A model generated the notes under the pieces. The model did not search any database. It worked only from the letters and a program-made list of their open reading frames with translations, and was not told where the DNA came from. From the NCBI GenBank assembly GCA_003991915.1, contig RQTK01000149.1:619130-683129 (forward strand): a DNA stretch of 64,000 bases, in the 5' to 3' direction. The position numbers and the translations under genes were made by a program. Of this stretch, positions 13,197 through 25,920 are shown piece by piece; the first letter of the stretch is position 1, and each line of letters begins with the position of its first letter. This DNA comes from Elysia chlorotica (Eukaryota > Mollusca > Gastropoda > Plakobranchidae).

Positions 13197-13790
13197 TTAG
13201 GTTATCCACAATGATGTGGGTCTCTTTTGTCAGTGAAAAGTGTAAACAAACATGGTTATTGCACATGCTTTGTTTCGATATTTTCCACGTGATTTTGTAG
13301 AGCGTAATGTGGCGCAAAGGAAAGCTTTATTGCACATGCTTTGTTTCGATATTTTCCACGTGATTTTGTAGAGCGTAATGTGGCGCAAAGGAAAGCTCAT
13401 AATCTGAGTGTATGTACAAAAGGAGGGGAGTGATAGATAAAGAGAAAGAGAGATACAGACAGACAGACAGATGGAGACAAAGACAGAGAGATATGGAGAG
13501 AGAGTGAGTGAGATAGGTAGAGAGAGAGACAGAGAGAGGGTGAAATATTGTGAGTGCGAGAGTTAGATGAAGAAATAGAGAGCATAACAGTAACATACAC
13601 ATAGAAGTTATCCACAATGTTACGGGTCTCCGTTATAAGGTTGAAAAGCCAAAAGTTTAAACAAACAATGGTTATTGCACCGCGTGCTTTGTTTTGATAT
13701 TTTTCACGTGATTTTCAAGACGTAATGTGACGCAAAGGAAAGCTCATAATCTCATTGTATGCATAAAATAATGGGAGAGGCTGATAGATG
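13197..13790. repeat. Duplicated unit containing a perfect 71-bp tandem repeat
   Basis: The 71 bp beginning TTATTGCACATGCTTTG are identical at 13256-13326 and 13327-13397. A diverged relative of the whole unit (GTTATCCACAATG through GCAAAGGAAAGCTCATAATC) returns at 13607-13751. Both larger units run into a GA microsatellite (13430-13560 and 13794-13835). Confidence 0.9.
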
Positions 13791-13792
13791 GG

Positions 13793-13793
<1 letters not shown>

Positions 13794-13834
<41 letters not shown>

Positions 13835-13835
13835 A

Positions 13836-13904
<69 letters not shown>

Positions 13905-13905
13905 A
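13794..13905. repeat. (GA)n then (CAGA)n microsatellite
   Basis: GA units change to CAGA units at about 13837. The same GA-to-GACA transition occurs at 21331-21436. Confidence 0.95.
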
Positions 13906-13932
13906 AGAGTAACAGAAACTGAAACATTGAGA

Positions 13933-14050
13933 ACGTGGTGGCATAAGGGTCAAATCGGCGGCCTCCAATTTAGGAGGTCCGAGATTCGAACTCCGCTCTG
14001 GCCACTACATTTTCCCTATTGGTAAATCAGTATCGGTGTATGTCTGACCA
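13933..14050 (+). mobile_element. SINE head fragment
   Basis: tRNA-like head with AACGTGGTGGCATAAGGGTC and GAGATTCGAACTCC, then a decayed body (TGGTAAATCAGTATCGGTGT). Confidence 0.65.
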
Positions 14051-14100
14051 GCCAGGTCCCGCGTACCCACACATAAATCTAGGATCCAGACCATCGTATT

Positions 14101-14583
14101 ATAGTTGTAGTTAAGTTTGTTTAACGTCCAAGATCAGCGCTATATAGGCTATATTGTGGACGGACCCCAAGACTGACGCCTGACAATTTTATGTGCTGTC
14201 ACACACGAGACAGGGCGGGGATACCATGAGTCCTGTCTCAGGCAGTCACGTTAAACTGACACCGACCCAACCAGTAGGGAGCGAAATCGCCAGGGCTCGA
14301 ACCTTTTGCGTCGGAAGCCATATAGTTGTAGTTAAGTTTGTTTAACGTCCAAGATCAGCACTATATAGGCTATATTGTGGACGGACCTCAAGACTGAAGT
14401 CTGACAATTTTATGTGCTGCCACATACGAGAGAGGGCGGGGATACCATAACTCTGTCTCAGCAGGTCACATTAAACTGAGACCGACCCAACCAGTAGGGA
14501 GCGAAATCGCCAGAGCTCGAACCACGAACCTTTTGCGTCGGAAGCTGATGTTCTAACCCAGGGCCACCGCGCCTCCTGTCGCA
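14101..14583 (-). mobile_element. Two tandem SINE copies, head A
   Basis: Copies at about 14101-14322 and 14323-14583, both reverse strand and very similar, each starting AGTTGTAGTTAAGTTTGTTT. The first lacks the outer part of its head; the second is complete, ending GGGCCACCGCGCC. This is a tandem duplication or an insertion into the same site type. Confidence 0.85.
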
Positions 14584-14596
14584 ATATAGGAACTTA

Positions 14597-14872
14597 ATGA
14601 TCCACAAGGTGGAAGTGAATGGCGCAATCAAACCCCATAGACACGAGATTTTCTGCTCTTTCATTGGCTCCGAAAAACCTAGGGTAGAACTATGGTTGGA
14701 CGCTGGTGCAGAACCTTCTCAGGTGCAAGTACCAGTATCAGATGCAAAGGTGGTTCTCGATTTAGTCCGACTTGGATATTCTCATCTTACTCACGGAAGA
14801 CCCTCCACAGTGTCATACCTGCAACTGCCATAAGTCACATTCTGGTTGACTGCCCGCTTTTTTACCGGTAAA
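14597..14872 (+). pseudogene. LINE polymerase C-terminal scrap (Jockey/I-like)
   Basis: The open part reads DLVRLGYSHLTHGRPS, and after one frameshift HILVDCPLFYR. The pair matches the conserved R.GH..LTH...C..C...HILv.CP.f end of Jockey/I-type polymerases. It abuts two minus-strand SINE copies. Short and broken; the clade is uncertain. Confidence 0.6.
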
Positions 14873-15741
14873 GAAATCTGTACCTCGCTTCCAAGTCACT
14901 AGAGAGCATAATTATTTATTTATGTTAGTCCTCAGCGGCTACAGGGGTATCTGAAGGACATTGGTGTGTATAATAAAGTTTAACTGTGGTAGTCCTACAG
15001 GTGGATCTTTTAAACTACAGTATATGCTCTTCACGTTTAATTAACCAACCTTTTTATGCACATTTTAATTTTGCTTTTACCACTCAGAGAGATATAGGAG
15101 TCACCGTTAGTACTAGTGTAATGTATTAACCTGCTTAGGACATCATGAGCACAATATAGCCGTTACCGTGCTGACGTGCCGTAAAAACAAACCCAGTCAC
15201 TGACCTATCGTCCTTGTTTTGCTATGGGCCATGTTATCGCAAATCCTCTACTTTTTTAGACCGATGAGAATTTAAATTAGAAAACAACCGTTATCTCCTA
15301 TTAAAATTAAGTGCACCCAAAGTTTACACTTTTGGCTGACATTGACAATCACTATAGGATCTAGATTTATGTGCAGGGAGCAGCCCCTATATAGCTGTAG
15401 GAGTTTTAACCTTTCTAGTATAAATAAGTTTTCCATCCTTCGTAAAACCTACTTGGAAACTTGCCATCTGGATAAAAGCCAGTTGTTGTTGTTGCTTTTG
15501 TTGTTGTTGTTTTATAAGTAAGAAATAGTTATATTCACCTATTTATTTTTAGGTAAATTCAGAGACTTAAGACACAATAAAAACAGCCTGCCGCGTTGAC
15601 CTAGGCAGGGAAATCTGTCTACGTTGCTGAAACACGTTGCAATACGGAATTAATTAGATTATTTTAAGAGCGAATGTCTAAAGCTTTGTTTTTCTCTAGA
15701 TTGGTTAAGTTGACTGGTTTCTCAAAGTAAATAATTATATA
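14873..15741. other. Unique AT-rich sequence, no gene seen
   Basis: Short GTT-rich patch at 15484-15511. No gene or known repeat recognised. Confidence 0.5.
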
Positions 15742-15830
15742 TCGCGGTCGAGTCCCAAGACTAACGTCTGACAATTTTAGATGCTGGCTCACGCAAAAAA
15801 GAACGGGGATAAATCAATTTTTCACATTAT
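15742..15830 (-). mobile_element. SINE fragment
   Basis: Body remnant: CCAAGACTAACGTCTGACAA and GAACGGGGATAAAT, reverse strand. Confidence 0.6.
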
Positions 15831-15900
15831 ATGTAACGAGCCAACCTGTGTATATACTCCTAGATTCAATACAGTTCCGTATAGTTGTTAATGTTTTGTA

Positions 15901-16036
15901 TTCTTCTTCTTCTTCTTCTTCTTCTTCTTCTTCTTCTTCTTCTTCTTCTTCTTCTTCTTCTTCTTCTTCTTCTTCTTCTTCTTCTTCTTCTTCTTCTTCT
16001 TCTTCTTCTTCTTCTTCTTCTTCTTCTTCTTCTTCT
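15901..16036. repeat. (TTC)n microsatellite
   Basis: About 45 pure TTC units, a perfect polypyrimidine tract. Confidence 0.97.
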
Positions 16037-16550
16037 TTTTCTTTTATGGTTGTGACAAAGGTTAATTTATTAAAAATGTTATTGTTATTAATTATGTTTT
16101 TTTTAATACCTAATTTCATTTTATTTTGAAATAATCATAATTTTTTTTCATTATGGATTCTATTCATCCATATCAATACTATTTGTCCTAACTTCCACCT
16201 TTATTTCAAAGAAAACTCAATCTACAACCAAAAAGTCTTGCTGTTTTTATTACTTTTCTCGACAATTGAAGGGCATTTTTGCACAATGAGTCATTCTACG
16301 GTTTGTTTGTGTCCTCCCAATCTTCTACCCGTTGAATTTTTAATAAAAACTTCCTAGCACGCACAAAGACCGATGTTTAATCGATTTCCAATGGCCATAT
16401 GCTTTGCAGGGTTATGTGTTGACAACAGAGTACTTCGACATAGAGCGCTTGCTGAGTCAATGATGGCGTAGCAAGGTGTCCAATTTTTACAACCACCGGA
16501 AGCAGCCCTCTGTCTAGTGTATTTTTCGTCTCCTAAGGTTAGATGCAAGA
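16037..16550. other. Unique sequence, no gene seen
   Basis: T-rich at first. No coding signal or repeat recognised. Confidence 0.5.
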
Positions 16551-16582
<32 letters not shown>

Positions 16583-16659
16583 TTTCTCCTTTGTGAAACA
16601 TGTACTAACAAAAGTGATGATCAGGCTGTCATAGCATATTTCTCTGTTTCTCTCCGCTC

Positions 16660-16706
<47 letters not shown>
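16551..16706. repeat. Two (CT)n runs
   Basis: Runs at 16551-16577 and 16661-16706. Confidence 0.9.
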
Positions 16707-16709
<3 letters not shown>

Positions 16710-16784
16710 GTATTTTAGACTCTGTCTCTCCCCATCACGATATCAGTGGTATCAGTGACCAGCTAGGACAGGAATCATGGTTCT

Positions 16785-17142
16785 GGCTCAGGGGTAGAGA
16801 GTTGGTCTCCTGATTGGAAGGTTCGCGGTTCGAAACCCACGATCGGCAGTTTTTTTTTTCAGTCCTTTATTGATTGGATCGTTGTAAGTATAATGTGACG
16901 GGCTGAGACAGAAGTTTAGGTTTCACCGCACTGTCTCTATGTAGAAGCACATAAAATTTCAGACGTTGGTTGTGTAACCCATTCACAAGATCGCCTATGT
17001 AATTCTTACGCTGGTTACTAAGTAACAAACTCACACTAAAAATTCAAACCCCGCATTGCCTCTGTGTGGCAGCACCTAAAATATCAGACATTGGTCCCGG
17101 GACCCGTCCACATCATACCCTTTTATAGTGCTGAATTTAGAC
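16785..17142 (+). mobile_element. SINE copy, head B, with doubled tail
   Basis: Head CTCAGGGGTAGAGAGTTGG with GGTTCGAAACCC, body and first tail to about 17005. A second tail segment (GCCTCTGTGTGGCAGCACC to about 17142) follows, a two-unit version of the array at 20430-21131. Confidence 0.75.
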
Positions 17143-17437
17143 GTTAAGCAGCTAACCCCTCTCTAACACGTTTTTGATCACTGAATGCTCTAGTTTTCAT
17201 ACTCTGTTGTGATAACTTTTCTTTCACTCATTATAGGTGTGATGACCTCGATGCATGGAGTACTTAATATAGTAAGCTATGCCTCGATGGCTCAGTGCAG
17301 TTATTAAAAATATAGGAATAGCTCACGCCCAGTTGGCAAGGGTGTGATGGTATGTGTACTAAAAGTAAGTCTTCAGTTTGCACTCGACGGGCGTATCCAG
17401 AAAATTGTGAGTCATCAAGACGGCAGTGCGAGATTAT

Positions 17438-17838
17438 ACAAACAAAGCTGTTAACCGTATTTCACAGAAAAATAGAAACGGTATTTAATAATTATGCATT
17501 ACTTTGGTTTCCCTTTTTTGTTTTCGCTAAATCTGTACACATTGATACACTGGGGGAAAGACACAAAGGGCCAGTTCTGAAATTCATACATAAACAAAGC
17601 TGTTAACCGTATTACACAGAAAAATAGAAAACGTATTTAATATGCGTTTAATTTCCCTTTTTGTTTTCGCTAAATCTGTACACATTGATGCACCGCTTAG
17701 GGAGACAGCTCTGCGTATTATACAGAAAATAGAAAACGTATTTTATTGGCATTTAATTTCCCTTTTTGTTTTCGCTAAATCTGTACAAATTGATACACTG
17801 TCTGGAGAGACACATCTGCACAGAGGACTAGCTCTGGT
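17438..17838. repeat. Three tandem units of about 110-150 bp
   Basis: ATTTCCCTTTTTGTTTTCGC and CTAAATCTGTACACATTGAT recur three times, each with a preceding AGAAAAT-AGAAA-CGTATTT block. Unit lengths differ by indels. No coding role seen. Confidence 0.85.
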
Positions 17839-18644
17839 GTAATACGTGTAATGTCCAGAAGGGAAGATAATCTTAAGTCTACCATTTATCATTATACAAC
17901 GGTGTTCTAAATAGATCTATGTACACTTGATTGAAATTCATATTTTTAGCCATAAACTTTAATTGTGAATAGTATGTGTCTAGGGTTTCTTCAAAAACAA
18001 AAGCAAAAAATTATGGATTTATTTGATTTTTTTTTTTGCTTTCCTTCCCCCTCTTTTACCCTCCCCGCCTTTTGGAGACTGCGTCACCCTATAATACTTT
18101 TTTCTTTAGATTTTTGACACGTTACACTCGAAGATAGATTCAAAGACCACACGAATCTCTTTGGTTTAAACCTGTCTCGCATAAGCCATGTGGTCCATAG
18201 CGGAATTCTTCAAACATCAAGAAAAAAGTGAGTGGAAATTATTTTATTTATGTCTCATATTGTCTGTTTTAATCTTAAAATGTTCACTATAAGTTTATGT
18301 TTTTGCATTAATTGGTTGATCTAAAATATTTATCTGTAAATCAATTCAAAGTTCTCCCGAGTCGTGATGTACTCAGACAGCTGTTGGGGTCCATTGACGT
18401 CATTCGTAGTCGCCTTAACTTTACTACTTTACTGGCCTGTCAAGGTTTTATGGTCATTGATTTAGAGATGCTGAGAGATACAGCCTGGGGTAGACAGAGA
18501 CAGGCAGAGAAAGAGAATAAGGGGAAAATAAGAGAGGGGGTGGTTAGAAGGAGAAAGTAACAGTGTGAAAGATAAAGCGGGAGAGAGTAAGATAGTGAGA
18601 GAGAAATGAGTAAAAGAGCAACAGAAAGACAGAAAGAGAGGGAG

Positions 18645-18650
<6 letters not shown>
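17839..18650. other. Unique sequence, no gene seen
   Basis: AT-rich, with purine-rich sequence from 18490 leading into a GA run. Confidence 0.5.

Positions 18651-18691
<41 letters not shown>
18651..18691. repeat. (GA)n microsatellite
   Basis: Pure GA run. Confidence 0.9.
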
Positions 18692-18694
<3 letters not shown>

Positions 18695-18996
18695 GGCACG
18701 TGCTAAAAAGGCTCCCGAAGGAAAATTATTCGCTCGATTTATTGAGAGGCTACTGACCCATATTGAGAGATTAATCACACTAAAAAATCGAAAAATAAGA
18801 ACAACAACAACAAGAAAACAAAACAGAATCGTGACCAAGATTGTTAACCCTTCACCGAGCAAGGCGAAGATTGAATAATACGTTAATTGAATGCTTGATG
18901 ATCGATTTATAACTCTATGCTTTCTTTTTTTTTTTTTTTTTTAGTTTGTACAATTGTTTCAACTACATCGAGAATAACATTTAATTAGCAGGGAGT

Positions 18997-19005
18997 GTGT
19001 GTGTG

Positions 19006-19083
<78 letters not shown>

Positions 19084-19169
19084 GTTGTTGTTGCTTTGTT
19101 GAGGGGGAGGGTTATTTTGTGATGGTGTTGGTATTTGTTGTTGTTATTATTGTTGTCGGTGTTGTTGTT

Positions 19170-19234
<65 letters not shown>

Positions 19235-19252
19235 CGTCGTCGTTATTGTTGA
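18997..19252. repeat. Two (GTT)n arrays
   Basis: Arrays at about 19006-19083 and 19131-19235, separated by a G-rich stretch; the second ends in GTC units. Confidence 0.95.
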
Positions 19253-19440
19253 ACGATGTCTAAAGAGTGATTCCCAACCTAGAGCTAGATGCAGTTCTAT
19301 AGAGAAGGGTTATATTAATAACAATTATTATAACTATTAGTTCTAAGCATAACTATGTTATACCATAAAAGAAGTTGGTTAAATTTTTAGTGCCATGGTA
19401 TAGAAGCTGCAATGTTAGCAATAATCTACACCAGAATCGG

Positions 19441-19700
19441 GGGGGGGGGGTAGCCCTCTGGGGTAGAACACTGGTTTCCGACGCAAAATGTCTGTGGTTC
19501 GAGTCCTGGCGATTTCGCTCCCTACTGATTGGGTCGGTATCACTTTAAAATGACACCGACTGAGACTGGAGTCATGGTATCCCCGCCCTGCACGCGTGTG
19601 TGGCAGCACATAAAATTGTCGGACGTCATTCTTGGGGCCCGTCCACAATATAGCCTATAAAGTGCTAATGTTGGACGTGAAGCCAACTCAACTCAACTCA
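19441..19700 (+). mobile_element. SINE copy, head A, near full length
   Basis: Head CTGGGGTAGAACACTGG and GTGGTTCGAGTCCTGGCG, ATTTCGCTCCCTACTGATTG, common tail, terminus CAACTCAACTCAACTCAAC. Preceded by a G run. Confidence 0.88.
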
Positions 19701-19822
19701 ACATCAGAATCTATTTTATATGCAGAATATGTTATTTAGTTTATTCCAAGATGAGTGAAAAAATAGTGCTTTAAATAGTGGACGAAAAGTAGTCTAGGAA
19801 CAATTCCATAGGAGGATCCGAT

Positions 19823-20094
19823 ACAGTAACGGGTCCTAAGATTTATGTCTGACAGTTTTTACGTGCAAACATGGAAAAAAATACGTAGGGTTTCTGTCTC
19901 AGCCGTCCCATTTCAATCACAAGCAGGGAATAGTTGAGTTGGTTTAAAGTGTTACATCAGCACTATACATTGTGGGAAGGCCCCAAGACTAACGTCTGAC
20001 AATAAACAAGTAGGAAACAGGGCGGCTTCTTCGGGGATCGAACTCGTGATCTCCCGGTTAAAAGCCAAGCGCTCTATAGTGAAGCCATCACATT
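19823..20094 (-). mobile_element. Two SINE remnants, reverse strand
   Basis: A decayed body at 19823-19925 and a shortened copy at 19932-20094 ending in a head-like GCCAAGCGCTCTATAGTGAAG with GGGGATCGAACTCG as box B. Confidence 0.7.
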
Positions 20095-20254
20095 CAAAGA
20101 AACCAATTTCTACGGTAAGGATTGAATTGCGGCCCTTTCACTGATTGGTCCCACATGTCAATCAATTATTCAAATCTGCTAACTCAACAAGCCATTGAAG
20201 TATAATACGTTTTAGGCACACACACAAAAAACGAGAGTTGATACATACACATTT

Positions 20255-21131
20255 TACTGGCGCAAATGGTAGTGCGGTGATCTCCCAATCGGGAGATCCC
20301 TGGTTTGAACTCGAAGATGGGCAAAATACGTATTATTTTGTACAATCTTGTCTCATAATAATTGCTTGGTGTCAGTAAAATTAGACTGCCTAAGACAGGT
20401 ATCATGGTACAGGTTCCCGTACTGCGCTGTCTCTATGTGCAGTGCGTAAAATTTTCAGACAATAGTATCGTGGCCCGTCCTCAATATAGTATATATAGTG
20501 TTGAGTTGAACGCTAAGCAACATCAAGATTTACAGTCTCTGTAAGGCACACGTAACATTGTCAAACGCTAGTCTTGGGACCTGTCCACAATATAGTCTAT
20601 AAAGTGCTGACGTTGGACACTAAGCAACAACAAAACAGTATCTGTGTGGCAGTGAGTAAAATTGTCAGACGCAAGTTTTGGGACCCATCCACAATATAGC
20701 ATTTTAGGGTTGACGTTGGACACTAAGCAACAACAGTCTCTGTGTGGCAGCACGTAAAATTGTCAGACGCAAGTTTTGGGACCCATCCACAATATAGTCT
20801 ACATATTGCTGAGTTGAATGCTAAGCAACATCAAGATTCACAGTCTTTTTGTGGCAGCACTTAAAATGATCAGACGCTAGTTTTGGGATCCGCCCATATA
20901 TAGCCTTTATTGTGCTGACGTTGGACGCCAAATGACAACAGTCTCTGTGTGGCACCTCGTAAAATTGTCAGACGCTAGTTTTGGAACCTGTCTACAATAT
21001 AGTATTAGTGCTGATGTTGGACACTAAGCAACAAAAGTCTCTGTGTGGCAGCACGTAAAATTGTCAGACGCTAGTTTTGGGATTCATCCACATATAGCCG
21101 TTATAGTGTTGACGTTGGACACTGAGCAACA
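20255..21131 (+). mobile_element. SINE copy, head B, expanded into a seven-unit tail array
   Basis: The head (GCGCAAATGGTAGTGCGGTG, GGTTTGAACTCG) and body run to 20429. Seven tail units of about 96-105 bp follow (starts near 20430, 20532, 20635, 20733, 20838, 20939 and 21035). Each runs from CAGTCTCTGTGTGGCAGCAC through TCAGACGCTAG and CCACAATATAG to GACACTAAGCAACA. Unit divergence shows an old expansion. Confidence 0.85.
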
Positions 21132-21328
21132 AGCTCAAATAAACACATAAAACTTACCTTTTTGTGTATAATTATTCCCGTTAGATTGGCAGTAAGTTGT
21201 GGTTATTGTTTGGCGTGTGGGTGATGTGCACTGAAGCGTGGACAATAATTATTTCAGTGCGTATGTAGCGATAAGATTGATCGATTAATTTGTGTTTTGT
21301 TTGTGGTTTTGTGTCCTCGTATAAGACA

Positions 21329-21436
<108 letters not shown>

Positions 21437-21756
21437 TGAAGGAAAGAAATAGAAAAGAAAGTGAGGGAGATAGACAAGGAATAAGAAAGGAAGAGGGAGA
21501 GAAGGAGAGCGTGCAGAGAAAAAGAGAGAAAGAAACAGAGGAAGAGAGAGTGAGAGAAAAGAGAGAGAGGGAGAGGAAGAGATAGAGAAAGCTCTACTAC
21601 AAAACGTCTGTTTGAACTTACTTCTTGTTCAACGTCTCTCAAGTCTCCCAAAGAAGTGAAATAATTTTTTTGCGAAATCTCATTCGGAATAAGAGATCAA
21701 AATTATTACCGTTCTTTAATTTATTTTTCTTTTATTTACTATATTGCTGTGAATAC

Positions 21757-21832
21757 GGGAGAAGGTGGTCCGACGGTAGAGCGCATTGCTTGTAATAAGA
21801 AGGCTGCGTGCTCGATCTCATTAATTGGGTTG

Positions 21833-21930
<98 letters not shown>

Positions 21931-21931
21931 T
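21757..21931 (+). mobile_element. SINE head fused to a (TAG)n microsatellite
   Basis: Head GGTGGTCCGACGGTAGAGCG with TGCTCGATCTC, then ATTGGGTTGG. At the point where the body should continue, a TAG run of more than 30 units takes over (21831-21931). Confidence 0.75.
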
Positions 21932-23300
21932 CTAGTTGTTGCTATTGTTGATGAAGATGTTGTTATCGCAGTAACAACAGAAATGATAACAGAAAATATA
22001 ATTGTTGAACATTGTGTTATTTGGAAGTTGGGTCTTTGCTTTCCTGTTAACTCATAATTTCTATTATTTTCTGGTTTCCGTTTTGTCTTTGGGGGCATTT
22101 AAAAAAACTCGTTCTTTCCTTTATTTATAATCTATCATTTTTATGAGTCGTCGTTGATATATAAGCTGTCCATTCGTTTCCTCTGCGCTTTTAATCAGAC
22201 TTGTGTATTTTTTTTCTTTCTTTTTTCTTTTTTCTTCCTTTTCTTTTTTTTTTTTTTTTTTAATTACTTTTTTACTTTTTGCTCTTTCATGTTTTATCAT
22301 GGTTTCTCTTATTGTTGTTTTTGCTGTTATTGTTGTTTGGTTTTTGTTGCTGTTGTTTTTTTGTCAAAACATACAGAGTTTAGGAATTGAATCTGGGCCC
22401 AGAGAAAACCAATACAAGAAAAGCAGAAAACAGACGAAATCATTACATTATTAATATAATAGCGCATATACAATGTACTCACCATCACATGACGAAAGAA
22501 CATAAAAATCCTCACAAAATTTCCTCTTTCGGTCAAGTAAAATCCTCTCGCGTTCTTGAAGATTATTTCCGCTGTTGAATTTTACACACTTAGAATTCCT
22601 GTCTCACAGTTCTTATCAAAACAACGCAAATCCTACTAAAAGGAAAGAGCGAATGGGAAACACGTGCCGGTACTGAATTAAGACAACACTTATCTAGATC
22701 TAGATTTAACTCTACATTTAGATCTACCTGGATTACACCGGACGTAGTTAAACAGGCTAAACAAGATTATTTAAATTTTAACTAGGCCTAGATTTAGATC
22801 TATAAAGAAAGATACGGAGATGCGGAGATCACAAGTCTAAACTATTCTGACAGACTGGCGGGTCTTGAATCTAAAGACTAGGCCTAAAGGTAGTTCGTCG
22901 CTTGAGTATTGCCATCACAATCACAATAGAGATACTGCGAATAGGGCCCGGTCGGGAAAACGAAGACGATACGCTAGGGAATCTAAACCGGCATCCAATC
23001 ATAGCACTACCCTACACTTCGGGAGCCAATGAACAAAACCTGTAATCACTAAGGCTAAAGAGAGGCAGACGCTTTTGCACCTGGTCACATGGGACTCACA
23101 GGCGAGTCAGCGTGAGAAAAACGGGGGCTGATGGTGGAGAATGCAGGATGGAGACAATGGGACAGACACGCAGTGTGGTGATGGGGTGGGGTGTAAACGG
23201 GATAGAGTCTAGAGATGGAAGGGCCGTATGCATCTTACATGTCCCTTTCTCTCTTTCTTTAGCTCTTTCTCTGCTTGTCTGTCTATCTATGTGTATATGT
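21932..23300. other. Unique sequence, no gene seen
   Basis: T-rich at 22205-22270, AGATCTAG motifs at 22690-22860, and a GC-richer patch at 22930-23110 that I could not identify. Confidence 0.5.
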
Positions 23301-24166
<866 letters not shown>

Positions 24167-25071
24167 CTGAACATTAAATTATTATTTTTTTTTTTTACAA
24201 ATTTTAAGATAAAAAGAAGACTTTGAAATCTGTTGCTTTTTTGGGGGTGTGGCTAAGGTGATAGCTAAGCATTATATACCTGGTCTGTGTGTCCTTTCAG
24301 GGTGGTAATAATTTAGTAGGTGTCATAGTATACTTTTATTTACGCAATTGTATAATCATAGATCCTTATCTCAAAGTACAAAACCGATACGTTACATAAT
24401 TATACTCTTGTGTATATTGGAATACTCGTAAATTATTTATGTAAGTAATTACTATTTTAACTTTTTGCTCTTTCATGTTTTATCATAATTAGGGATTGAG
24501 TAGCATAACAAATAAAGCAGTCCAACAGTTATAGAAGCTTTAATAGAAGGTTCCTAGATCTAGGCACCCTGAAGAATGTAGAAAAGAATGTATAATAAAT
24601 ACTGGTTTGGTTTATAATACCTTTGGATAGCCTACAAGTGACTAAGAAGAAAGTAAACTAGAGTAGATTAGAAGAGACTGTCTATTCATCTTATCTGTTC
24701 GTCTTAAGCTATATTTAGGTTTGTTGCTTCTAATCTTCATTCAGTTTTTGTAACATTTTTCGTTTTTTTTTTTTTTTAATCGTTAATCAGATTTAAATTA
24801 TTTCACGTTTCTCATGTCTGAAGACTGCGAAACCACAACAGAGGGATATATTAATCTTAATAGGTAGAAATTCTTCAGAATGATAATTTATAGAAAGAAA
24901 AAAAACTATAGGGCCTACGTCTTCTCATGTGAAAGGCTTTGATATAGAGTAATTAGATGTATATAATAATGATGTACCTGACACTGGAGAAGAGATGTTT
25001 AATAATGTATTATACGAGTTTACATTTAAAAGATATACCTTGTTTTAATCAGTAAGAAAATAGGCTCTCTC
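24167..25071. other. AT-rich unique sequence, no gene seen
   Basis: Poly-T runs at 24180 and 24765. No ORF or repeat recognised. Confidence 0.5.
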
Positions 25072-25075
25072 CCCC

Positions 25076-25136
<61 letters not shown>

Positions 25137-25141
25137 CTCTC

Positions 25142-25224
<83 letters not shown>
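25072..25224. repeat. (CT)n microsatellite
   Basis: Two long CT runs split by TTTCTTCTCTCTTAT. Confidence 0.95.
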
Positions 25225-25229
<5 letters not shown>

Positions 25230-25512
25230 AAATTTTGCCATATTGACTTAGTGGACTTGTGGTCGTTGGGTGTCCCAGTTCGCACTTCGACAGCTTTCTT
25301 GATATTTGATGTAATCTCTATCCATTCCTGTCTTTTACCTGTCATTTCTGAGAGATTGGCCAGTTCATCATCCGAATAGAATGCGAACGGATTATCTTGG
25401 AACTAAACTAACAATAATGAGTAAGTACGAAAAGAAGTTATTGGTTCGAGTCATCACTCTTTATAGATAAGCTTGGTAATCAAGGGAAATGAATTAACGA
25501 AATTTTAAATGA

Positions 25513-25572
<60 letters not shown>

Positions 25573-25763
25573 GAGAGGGGAGGACAAAAAAAAAGAGAGA
25601 CAGACTGCGTGAAGAGGAGAGAGAGATATTCGGAGAAAAAGAAAGAGATATGGAGGGAGGGGAAGAGGGGAAAAAGAAGGATAGGTCGATAATTAGAAGA
25701 TTAATGGTTGTCACAAAAAATGCATGCATATGTACTGCAAAGATTGTTATCTCTCTATTTCCA
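25225..25763. repeat. Unique sequence with a (GA)n run
   Basis: GA run at 25511-25576 and purine-rich sequence to 25680. No gene seen. Confidence 0.7.
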
Positions 25764-25920
25764 CTGACTGAGTCAGCGTCAGTATCATGTGACCGGCTGA
25801 GACAGTAGTCTTGGCATCCCCCGCATCTCCGTGTGGCAGCACGTAAATTGTCAGACCTCAGTCTTGGGACCCGTCCACAATATAATCTACATGGTGCTGA
25901 CGCTAGGTGTTAAGCAACCA
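25764..25920 (+). mobile_element. SINE body and tail, head missing
   Basis: Starts within the body (GAGTCAGCGTCAGTATCATG), followed by the common tail, ending GTTAAGCAACCAA. Confidence 0.75.
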
